A DNA stretch of 7,436 nucleotides from assembly GCA_030631525.1 (NCBI GenBank), contig DAOVKY010000030.1, forward strand, positions 1-7,436, read 5' to 3'. This document shows, in pieces, positions 1 to 6,167 of this stretch; position 1 is the first letter of the stretch; every line of letters starts with the position of its first letter. The notes beneath the pieces were generated by a model, which was not told where the DNA came from, made no database searches, and was given only the letters and a program-made list of their open reading frames with translations. The position numbers and the translations under genes were made by a program. The stretch comes from a bacterium. Lineage in GTDB: Bacteria > JAHJDO01.

Positions 1-221
1 ATCTTTTCAAAAAGAATACAACTGAGAAAACAAGGATGGAACTAATTATTCTTATCACTCCCACTGTTGTAACAGATAAGATTGAATTAACAGAAGAAGA
101 GAAAGCAAGGGTTAAAGAAATGGATGAAACATGGAAAGCGACAGACCCTGATAAAAGCATTCCAAACAAGATATGGAAGTGGACGGACATAAATCTAAAC
201 ATTGATAAAATATCAAGATAA
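1..221 (+). CDS. Secretin (GspD/PilQ family), C-terminal fragment
   Basis: This is the 3' end of an outer-membrane secretin, the gated channel through which type IV pili or type II cargo leave the cell. The frame is open from the window edge (first full codon at base 3), so the gene begins upstream. The ATG at 36 is an internal Met with no usable ribosome binding site. The residues before it, beginning LFKKNTTEKT, and the following MELIILITPTVV match the conserved end of the secretin beta-barrel domain (typically 'LF..., K-ELLIFITP-IV'). After this motif comes a charged tail of 49 residues, rich in Glu/Lys, with a WKW motif near its end. In GspD proteins the region after the barrel can bind a pilotin; whether this tail does so is unknown. 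The gene ends in tandem in-frame stops (TAA TAA), 15 nt before the next gene. GspD and PilQ cannot be separated from this fragment. Confidence 0.85.
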   Translation, partial: LFKKNTTEKTRMELIILITPTVVTDKIELTEEEKARVKEMDETWKATDPDKSIPNKIWKWTDINLNIDKISR

Positions 222-222
222 T

Positions 223-228
223 AAGGAG
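223..228 (+). promoter_or_regulatory. Strong Shine-Dalgarno site for the GGDEF-like gene
   Basis: AAGGAG lies 8 nt before the ATG at 237. It is the only near-perfect Shine-Dalgarno sequence at a gene junction in the window; downstream genes have weak or no sites and start at short gaps or overlaps. It fixes the start of the gene at 237 and suggests that this gene is translated independently of the secretin. Confidence 0.8.
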
Positions 229-236
229 ATATCACT

Positions 237-1130
237 ATGAAGAGACATACTCATCACCATGTTCTTATAAACGTTGCTCTTGTAATTATTATGCTGATAT
301 TGATAGGCGCATGTATTTTTTTAGGCACATACGCATTATCCTGGGATCAGGTTGTGCTTTATGTCAGCATAGCTATTTTGCTTGTTGTTATAGCGTTCCT
401 AATGTTTCTGATTAAAAAAATTAATACAAATGTAGTGAAGATGATGGCAAAAGCCAAAATAGCAGATGACCCTGAATTAAAAGAGATTGGAATAGACGAA
501 TTAGGCGTCTCACTGGATAAAATCACAAAAAAGCTTAAAGGGGATATGTCTGATCTTTATCAAACTGAGGCAAAAATAAGTAGTCTCAGCCATGAGATCA
601 ATAGATTGCTTGAAAAAACCAATTCCTTAACCATTACAGACAAATTAACGGGATTGTATAACTTGAAATATTATGAGGAATATTTGAATGAAGAACTGAG
701 GCGGGCAGCTATGTATGAGCGTCCATGTTCTATAATTGGGTTTGATGTTGACAATCTGGATGTATACTTGAAGAAATTTGGCGGGAATATCAAGAACAAG
801 ATTCTAAAGAAGATTGCTGGTATCTTGAAGGAGAATGCAAGAGATATTGACAAGGTAGCTCGTTGCAAGGATACCATATTCTGCATTATTCTTCCTGAGA
901 TTAATAAAAAGGAAGCTTATGCTTTTGCTGAAAAAGTAAGGAAAGCGGTTGCCAATGAATCTATGCCAGATGCAAAAAGCGTAATAAAAGACATAAAGAT
1001 CACTGTAAGCGCAGGCATAATTGCCAACCCCATTGATGGCGATATTGCAGAAGAATTAAACAATAAATTGTACCGCGCAATAGAGCAGGCTAAGAAAGGA
1101 AAAGGAAACAAAGTGATTATGTTTCCATGA
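237..1130 (+). CDS. Membrane-anchored degenerate GGDEF-domain protein, probable c-di-GMP receptor
   Basis: A 297-residue protein with two N-terminal membrane helices (about residues 9-31 and 38-59), a helical, probably coiled-coil linker (about 100-130) and a C-terminal cytoplasmic GGDEF fold (about 131-297). The fold is recognisable from DKLTGLYN (135-142), FDVDNLD (169-175), the TVSAGI strand (256-261) and LYRAIEQAKKGKGNKV near the end. The active site is not conserved: the GGDEF signature is replaced by KDTIF (211-215), and the positions that normally hold the guanine-contacting Asn and Asp are Leu178 and Asn187 by alignment to PleD. Diguanylate cyclase activity is therefore unlikely. However, R202-D-I-D205 sits at exactly the spacing of the RxxD inhibitory site of active cyclases, which binds c-di-GMP. 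Other degenerate GGDEF proteins with this site, such as PelD and PopA, act as receptors. The gene lies between the secretin and a c-di-GMP-type MshEN gene, consistent with control of the machine. It ends in tandem stops (TGA TAA). Loss of catalysis is near certain; ligand binding is inferred. Confidence 0.85.
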   Translation: MKRHTHHHVLINVALVIIMLILIGACIFLGTYALSWDQVVLYVSIAILLVVIAFLMFLIKKINTNVVKMMAKAKIADDPELKEIGIDELGVSLDKITKKLKGDMSDLYQTEAKISSLSHEINRLLEKTNSLTITDKLTGLYNLKYYEEYLNEELRRAAMYERPCSIIGFDVDNLDVYLKKFGGNIKNKILKKIAGILKENARDIDKVARCKDTIFCIILPEINKKEAYAFAEKVRKAVANESMPDAKSVIKDIKITVSAGIIANPIDGDIAEELNNKLYRAIEQAKKGKGNKVIMFP

Positions 1131-1137
1131 TAATACT

Positions 1138-1671
1138 ATGCCAAGAACCATTAGAAAACGGCTCGGAAAAATACTTGTAGAGAGAAATATCGTTACTGAG
1201 CAGCAGGTGGACGAAGCGCTAAGAATTCAGGAGCTAAAAGGCGGTTTTCTGGGTCAGATATTAGTTGCTCTTGGATTTGCGACTGAGGAACAGGTTGTTA
1301 ACACACTTAGTTCTCAGTTTGGATTTCCGTATCTTCCTTTGAAAAATTACGAGATTGATCAGGATATACTCAAGTTAATCCCGGAATCAATCATGAGGCA
1401 TTATCATCTAATTTCGATAGATAAAATGGATAATATCATAGTATTAGCCATGGCTGACCCGCTAAACGATGCCGCAATTGAGGATGTAAAGATTGCCACT
1501 AACTCCAATGTGAGAATCTTCGTCAGTATCGGAGGGGATATTGACGACATTATTACTCGTTATTTTGGACATGGAAAGCGTAAAGAAACTGCCAGAACCT
1601 CTGAAGAATATATAGCAGATGTTGACTTCAAGCAATTGGCAAGAGAAAAGGAAGAGAAAGAAAAATTATGA
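1138..1671 (+). CDS. Free-standing MshEN (PilB/GspE N-terminal) domain protein
   Basis: A 177-residue soluble protein consisting of one MshEN/T2SSE_N domain (about 8-144) and a charged Lys/Glu tail; it has no ATPase domain. MshEN domains bind c-di-GMP through two 24-residue motifs separated by 5 residues, of general form RLGxxLVxxG...Q. Here motif I spans 8-31 (R8 L9 G10 ... Q31, with the later Gly replaced by Asn17) and motif II spans 37-60 (F37 L38 G39 ... G46 ... Q60), with the expected 5-residue spacer. The second half includes AMADPLN (104-110), also typical of the family. The domain aligns without gaps to residues 8-144 of the downstream ATPase. The start is the only ATG in frame after an upstream stop at 1114; no Shine-Dalgarno is visible, and it lies 7 nt after the previous gene, so reinitiation is likely. 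Its stop overlaps the ATPase start (ATGA). It is probably a c-di-GMP-responsive accessory of the motor; the role is inferred. Confidence 0.85.
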   Translation: MPRTIRKRLGKILVERNIVTEQQVDEALRIQELKGGFLGQILVALGFATEEQVVNTLSSQFGFPYLPLKNYEIDQDILKLIPESIMRHYHLISIDKMDNIIVLAMADPLNDAAIEDVKIATNSNVRIFVSIGGDIDDIITRYFGHGKRKETARTSEEYIADVDFKQLAREKEEKEKL

Positions 1672-3374
1672 TTATGTCTTTGAAGAACAACTTATCAAGA
1701 ATTTTACTTGATGGGGGGATAATTACAGAGGAACAATTGAAAGAGGCTCTTCAGGAGCAGAGAAAAAAAGGCGGCAATTTAAGCAGGATTATTTATAAAA
1801 AAGGCTTTGCTGATGAGAAAGTCCTTATGACATGTTTAAGCGAGCAATTAAATATTCCTCCGATAAATCTTTCAAAATTTAAAATTTCAAAAGAGGTTAT
1901 AGAAACAATATCAAAGACAATTGCTAAAAAATATTCCATTATTCCAATCTCCAAGATAGGGAAAACTCTTACGATTGCCATGTTGGATCCTCTTAATGTG
2001 TTTGCTACAGACGATTTAAAAAGCGCCACCGGATATGATATAGATCCTGTAATAGCCACAGAAAAGGATATTCTCAATGCTATTGACCAGTATTATCAAG
2101 AGTCTTTTGATATGAAAGAGATTTTAAAGGACATTGATATTAAGGATACTGCTGAGAAAAAAGAAGAAGTAGATTTAGAAAAACTTCTAAAGGAAACTGA
2201 GGAAGCGCCGGTTGTAAAAATAGTCAATGTTGTTCTTGCTCAAGCAATTAAGGAAAAAGCAAGTGATATTCATATTGAACCTGAGGATAAGGCGCTGCGT
2301 ATCCGCTATCGTATTGACGGTGTTCTTTACGAGAGACTGTCCCCACCTAAAAAACTTCAAGCTGCGATAATCTCCAGAATAAAGATTATGTCCAGTCTGG
2401 ATATAGCGGAACGAAGACTTCCGCAGGACGGCCGCATGAGGATTGTATTGAATAATAAGGAAATAGACTTTCGCGTATCAATTCTGCCGATAGTTTTCGG
2501 AGAAAAAGTGGTATTGCGTATTCTGGATAAGAGCAGCTTAACGCTGGATCTTGGGAAACTGGGATTTGGGGAAAAAGAACTACAGATATTTAATGAATCT
2601 ATCTCTAAACCGCACGGAATGATCCTTCTAACCGGACCGACAGGCAGCGGCAAGACCACAACACTCTATTCCGCGCTAAGCAAAATAAATACGCCGACTA
2701 AGAATATTATTACAGTTGAAGACCCTGTGGAATATCAGCTAAAAGGAATCAATCAGGTTCAAGCTCGCTCGGATATAGGGCTGACATTTGCCAGCGGCTT
2801 GCGGTCTATACTGAGGCAAGATCCTGATATTATAATGGTTGGAGAGATAAGGGATCTTGAAACCGCTGATATTGCGATAAAATCCGCTCTGACAGGTCAT
2901 TTGGTCTTCAGCACTCTGCATACCAATGACGCTCCCGGGGCAATTACCAGATTAATAGATATGGGGATTGAGCCGTTTCTTCTCTCATCTTCCCTAATAA
3001 TGGCTGCTGCGCAGAGACTCATGCGAAAAATATGCGAGAACTGCAAAGAAAAAATCAATCTGCAGGAAAAGGCAAAAGAGAATTTTGCCCGTATCCTGCA
3101 GCAGCCAATTTCCAGAATATCAGATTTAACGATATATGAAGGAAAAGGCTGCGAGCTTTGTAATGACACAGGATACAAAGGAAGAGTGGCTGTTGTTGAA
3201 ATACTAAAGATGAGCGATGATATTAAGCAGCTAATTGTGAACAAAGCTACTGCCGGCGAGATCAAGGAAACTGCTGTAAAAAGCGGAATGAAGACATTGC
3301 AGGAAAGCGGTATAAATCTGGTTAAAAGCGGCATAACCACTATTGAAGAAGTTCTGCGCGTAACAGCAGAATAG
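1668..3374 (+). CDS. pilB: PilB/GspE-family assembly ATPase
   Basis: A hexameric cytoplasmic ATPase that drives filament polymerisation by acting on the inner-membrane platform protein. The 568 residues comprise an N-terminal MshEN domain (about 8-144), an acidic/basic linker (about 145-180), the N2 domain (about 181-300, with ASDIHIEP at 198-205 and the RLPQDGR motif at 250-256) and the RecA-like motor. The motor carries Walker A GPTGSGKT (323-330), an Asp box around ED351-352, Walker B in DPDIIMVGEIRD (385-396), a His box TGHLVFSTLHTND (409-421) and a zinc-type tetracysteine (C456/C459 and C495/C498). All catalytic motifs are intact. The length and tetracysteine fit assembly ATPases (PilB or GspE), not PilT. 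In the MshEN part, the RLG signature is altered: N8-L-S10 in motif I and N37-L-S39 in motif II. The start overlaps the previous stop by 4 nt; ATG 1674 (Met3) is an alternative, but a GGAAG stretch 13 nt upstream favours 1668. PilB is preferred over GspE because pilC-pilS-pilR follow, but this is not certain. Confidence 0.95.
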   Translation: MIMSLKNNLSRILLDGGIITEEQLKEALQEQRKKGGNLSRIIYKKGFADEKVLMTCLSEQLNIPPINLSKFKISKEVIETISKTIAKKYSIIPISKIGKTLTIAMLDPLNVFATDDLKSATGYDIDPVIATEKDILNAIDQYYQESFDMKEILKDIDIKDTAEKKEEVDLEKLLKETEEAPVVKIVNVVLAQAIKEKASDIHIEPEDKALRIRYRIDGVLYERLSPPKKLQAAIISRIKIMSSLDIAERRLPQDGRMRIVLNNKEIDFRVSILPIVFGEKVVLRILDKSSLTLDLGKLGFGEKELQIFNESISKPHGMILLTGPTGSGKTTTLYSALSKINTPTKNIITVEDPVEYQLKGINQVQARSDIGLTFASGLRSILRQDPDIIMVGEIRDLETADIAIKSALTGHLVFSTLHTNDAPGAITRLIDMGIEPFLLSSSLIMAAAQRLMRKICENCKEKINLQEKAKENFARILQQPISRISDLTIYEGKGCELCNDTGYKGRVAVVEILKMSDDIKQLIVNKATAGEIKETAVKSGMKTLQESGINLVKSGITTIEEVLRVTAE

Positions 3375-3379
3375 AAAGC

Positions 3380-4591
3380 ATGCCAACATATAAATATATT
3401 GCGATTGACAAAGACGGTAAGAGAATAGAAGCTGCGCATTCTGCTGAAAGTGAAAAAAATCTCGTTAGCACTCTCAGCGCTAACCAATTAACAATAGTCT
3501 CCATAACCGAACAAAAGACGCGCGCGTCTATATTTAAGAAGAGCTCTAAAATAAAGCCCAATGATTTAATTCTCTTCAGCAGACAGCTGGCTACAATGGT
3601 TAATGCAGGACTGCCGCTTGTTCAAGGGCTGGATACGCTTGCTGACCAAACAGAAAATCCTTCTTTAAAAACACTTATTAAAAAACTGGAAGATGATGTG
3701 GAGGGAGGAGAAAGTTTTTCTCAGGCTCTATTAAAACACCAAAAAGTGTTCTCAGACTTTTATGTAAGTATGATAAGAGCAGGGGAAGAAAGCGGCACAT
3801 TGGATGAAATACTTAACCGTCTTGCAGCGTATCTTGAGAATTCCGCCAAACTTGCCAGAAAAGTGAAGTCCGCTATGGTGTATCCGGCAGTAGTTACTGT
3901 TATGTCTATTCTTATAGTTATGGTTTTAATATTGAAAGTGGTTCCGACGTTTAGCACTATTTTTGACGCTTTTGGCGGAACTCTTCCTCTTCCGACAAGA
4001 ATACTTATAGGAACGAGCGAGATTCTCAAAAATTATTTTCTGATTGTAGCGGGAATTCTGGCTGTTGCTTTCTTCTTTTTGCGCAAATATGTGCAGACTG
4101 AAAAAGGAAGACTGCGGTTTGACGGATTGAAACTTCGTATAATTATTTTCGGTATTCTTCTGAAGAAGGTAGCTCTGGCAAAGTTTGCAAGAACGCTGTG
4201 CACACTAATAAAGAGTAGCGTTCCTATTCTTAAGGCGCTTGAAATAGTTGGAGCTACTTCAGGAAATAAGGTTTTGGAAAAAACTCTTAGCAGCGTTGGA
4301 ATGGGTGTTAAAGACGGGCAAACTATTGCAGAGCCGCTTGGTAAAAGTGAATTTTTCCCTCCAATGGTTGTCAAAATGATATCGGTTGGAGAAAAAACAG
4401 GCTCTTTGGAGGATATGTTAACAAAGATCGCAGATTTTTATGAATCCGAAGTTGATGCTGCGGTAGATGGATTAACCTCTGTGATAGAACCTGTTTTGAT
4501 CTGTTTTTTGGGTATAATAATAGGCGGCATTGTTATTGCCATGTTCCTGCCGATACTCAAGATGAGCACTCTGGTAACAGAGGGTTTCTAA
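3380..4591 (+). CDS. pilC: PilC/GspF-family inner-membrane platform protein
   Basis: The polytopic platform protein that couples the ATPase to filament subunits in the inner membrane. Its 403 residues are the usual family length. A short N-terminal region (MPTYKYIAIDKDGK, typical of PilC/GspF) is followed by two homologous T2SSF domains at about 64-187 and 266-388. The duplication is visible as SRQLATMVNAGLPL (67-80) against ARTLCTLIKSSVPI (270-283), and as RAGEESGTLDEIL (133-145) against SVGEKTGSLEDML (335-347). Membrane helices are predicted at about 169-189, 219-235 and 369-392, the three-helix topology of the family. It starts 5 nt after the ATPase stop with only a weak purine-rich upstream sequence, consistent with coupled translation of the motor and its platform. 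No truncation or missing region is evident. Confidence 0.95.
   Translation: MPTYKYIAIDKDGKRIEAAHSAESEKNLVSTLSANQLTIVSITEQKTRASIFKKSSKIKPNDLILFSRQLATMVNAGLPLVQGLDTLADQTENPSLKTLIKKLEDDVEGGESFSQALLKHQKVFSDFYVSMIRAGEESGTLDEILNRLAAYLENSAKLARKVKSAMVYPAVVTVMSILIVMVLILKVVPTFSTIFDAFGGTLPLPTRILIGTSEILKNYFLIVAGILAVAFFFLRKYVQTEKGRLRFDGLKLRIIIFGILLKKVALAKFARTLCTLIKSSVPILKALEIVGATSGNKVLEKTLSSVGMGVKDGQTIAEPLGKSEFFPPMVVKMISVGEKTGSLEDMLTKIADFYESEVDAAVDGLTSVIEPVLICFLGIIIGGIVIAMFLPILKMSTLVTEGF
3516..3529 (+). repeat. 14-bp perfect GC-rich palindrome inside pilC
   Basis: AGACGCGCGCGTCT is its own reverse complement and stands out in AT-rich DNA. It lies in codons 46-50 of the platform-protein gene, in the linker between the N-terminal region and the first T2SSF domain. 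It could form a short hairpin with a 5-bp stem and a CGCG loop, but has no following U-tract and so is not an intrinsic terminator. No function is assigned. Confidence 0.6.
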
Positions 4592-4595
4592 GAAG

Positions 4596-6167
4596 ATGCA
4601 GCCAGCCAAATCCTTCCAGGGAAAAGTCTCCCGGCTTAAAGTGTTAATGATCGCAAGGCTTCTCATAGTAACAGCTATGCTCGGTATAGGAACTTTTGTG
4701 TTCCGGGCAGAGAATATCCATTTTTACTGGCTAATATCTGTGATGTTTCTTTTGACCATAGCATACAGCATTCTTTTAATAAAAAGGGCGTACTTAGATA
4801 CCCTAATACGTGTTCAAATTATTGCGGATACAATATGGATTGGTGTATTAATCTACTACTCCGGCGGAATAGACAGTATCTTTACATTTTTATATGTTAT
4901 TTCTATAATTGCAGGCAGTCTGTTACTCCCTCTTGGAGAGGGATTGATATTAACTTCGTTTGCAGTAATAACCTATTTTGTAATTATCGTTCTGCAGTAT
5001 AATCCTGAATTTTTCCCTAAGAGCGTGGTTATATATGTTGCCTGTTTCCGGGCAATAATATTCTATCTTGTATCTATATTAAGCGGAATACTGGCAAAAA
5101 ATCTTAGGCACAAGACCAAACAGTTGAGAGAATTACAGAATTTTACAGATAACATATTACAAAACATGGCTAGCGGACTCATAACTGTTAACTCCTATGG
5201 AATGATATCATATTTTAACCAGGCTGCTTCAGACATCCTCGGATATCAAAGAAAGGAAGCCGTGGGAACTGCCTGGAAAGAGCTGTTTCCTGAAATCAGG
5301 ATTAAGATAGAGGATTACACCTCTTCCCTGCAGTTTGGAGCTAACGTTCAGAAAAAAAATGGTGATTTGCTTCCTGTGGGTTTTAGTGTTTCCCCATTAA
5401 AAACTGATGATGGAGAGTTTGAAGGAACAATATTTATTTTTAGAGATTTAACTGCGATCAAAGAACTGGAACGCAAATTAAAACAGAATGACAGATTAGC
5501 TCTTATGGGAAAGATGTCAGCAAAAATAGCGCACGAAGTCAGGAACCCTCTCGCTTCTTTGAGAGGTTCTGCTGAGATGCTGAAGGAAGATGATAAGATT
5601 GGTGGCAGCAGCAAGAAATTGCTGGAACTAATTATTCGGGAATCTGATAAAATTAATGAAAGAGTTACAGGTTTTCTTAATCTGTCAAAACCAGCAAAAC
5701 CCAAGTTAAAAAGATGCAATATACATGGAATAATCAAGAATGTTTTAATTTTATTAAGAAGCAGGAGTGATGTTAATCCTGAAATTAATATAGAATATAA
5801 TTCGAATAACAATAAGCTGTTTTTTCTTGTAGATGAGGAACAGATAGAACGGATGTTTTTGAATCTATGTCTTAATGCAATCCAGGCAATGCCTGAGGGT
5901 GGGACTCTCGCAATAGAGGCAGATATCAGAGATGAGATGATAGAGGTTAGATTTACTGATACTGGAAAGGGATTGTCTGCTGATGAGAAGAAAAGTCTTT
6001 TTGACCCATTTTCAACAACAAGTGAGAAGGGGACAGGCCTGGGATTAAGTATTGTCAGGGAAATAATAGATGCTCATAACGGACAAATAGAGGTTATTAG
6101 TAAAAAAGGGGAAGGCAGCAGTTTTATAGTTAAACTTCCTGTAGCTGAGAAGAACGACAATGCCTAA
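4596..6167 (+). CDS. pilS: PilS-like six-helix PAS sensor histidine kinase
   Basis: A 523-residue inner-membrane sensor kinase, partner of the response regulator that follows. Six hydrophobic segments fill the N-terminus (about 16-35, 43-63, 72-88, 94-112, 117-134 and 145-167) with very short loops, as in PilS. A cytoplasmic PAS domain follows (about 181-286, from NILQNMASGLITV to FIFRDLT), then the HisKA dimerisation domain with H-box IAHEVRNPLASL (phosphoacceptor His313) and the adjacent GSAEML, which resembles PilS. The HATPase domain has an N-box around N423/N427, G1 DTGKGL (455-460), an F-box FDPF (469-472) and G2 GTGLGL (479-484). All catalytic motifs are intact. In Pseudomonas PilS senses pilin level within the membrane; the signal here is unknown. 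It starts 4 nt after pilC, with AGAGGG 11 nt upstream as a possible ribosome site, and its end overlaps the regulator by 8 nt. An NtrB/AtoS-like kinase is an alternative, but the helices and the pilus context favour PilS. Confidence 0.9.
   Translation: MQPAKSFQGKVSRLKVLMIARLLIVTAMLGIGTFVFRAENIHFYWLISVMFLLTIAYSILLIKRAYLDTLIRVQIIADTIWIGVLIYYSGGIDSIFTFLYVISIIAGSLLLPLGEGLILTSFAVITYFVIIVLQYNPEFFPKSVVIYVACFRAIIFYLVSILSGILAKNLRHKTKQLRELQNFTDNILQNMASGLITVNSYGMISYFNQAASDILGYQRKEAVGTAWKELFPEIRIKIEDYTSSLQFGANVQKKNGDLLPVGFSVSPLKTDDGEFEGTIFIFRDLTAIKELERKLKQNDRLALMGKMSAKIAHEVRNPLASLRGSAEMLKEDDKIGGSSKKLLELIIRESDKINERVTGFLNLSKPAKPKLKRCNIHGIIKNVLILLRSRSDVNPEINIEYNSNNNKLFFLVDEEQIERMFLNLCLNAIQAMPEGGTLAIEADIRDEMIEVRFTDTGKGLSADEKKSLFDPFSTTSEKGTGLGLSIVREIIDAHNGQIEVISKKGEGSSFIVKLPVAEKNDNA

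Noticed and set aside
36..221. A small independent 61-residue gene starting at the ATG at 36
   Set aside because: The frame is open back to the window edge, and the residues before the ATG continue the secretin signature, so this Met is internal.
847..875. Sigma-70-like promoter with TTGACA as the -35 element in the GGDEF-like gene
   Set aside because: The sequence at the 17-nt spacing is GATACC, matching only three of six -10 positions, and the -35 encodes the conserved I-site region.
237..1130. An active diguanylate cyclase
   Set aside because: The GGDEF signature and the aligned substrate residues are all replaced, so catalysis is not credible despite the conserved fold.
1626..1674. Programmed -1 frameshift joining the MshEN gene to the ATPase
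   Set aside because: The frames are related by -1 and the ATPase frame is open from 1626, but the A-run before the stop does not form a canonical X XXY YYZ slippery heptamer in frame, and ATGA coupling explains the junction.
1668..3374. Retraction ATPase PilT
   Set aside because: The protein has an N-terminal MshEN domain, a length of 568 residues and the tetracysteine motif, all features of assembly ATPases and absent from PilT.
2897..3487. Minus-strand open frame of 196 residues opposite the pilB/pilC junction
   Set aside because: It lies antisense to clearly conserved motifs, shows no recognisable domain and has no supporting context; it is a shadow frame.
4176..4189. Sigma-54-like promoter TGGCAAAGTTTGCA inside pilC
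   Set aside because: GG and GC are 8 nt apart instead of the required 10, and it lies deep inside a coding region.
5348..5812. Minus-strand open frame of 154 residues opposite the histidine kinase
   Set aside because: It is antisense to the PAS-HisKA region, Leu/Ser-rich in the manner of shadow frames, and has no family resemblance.
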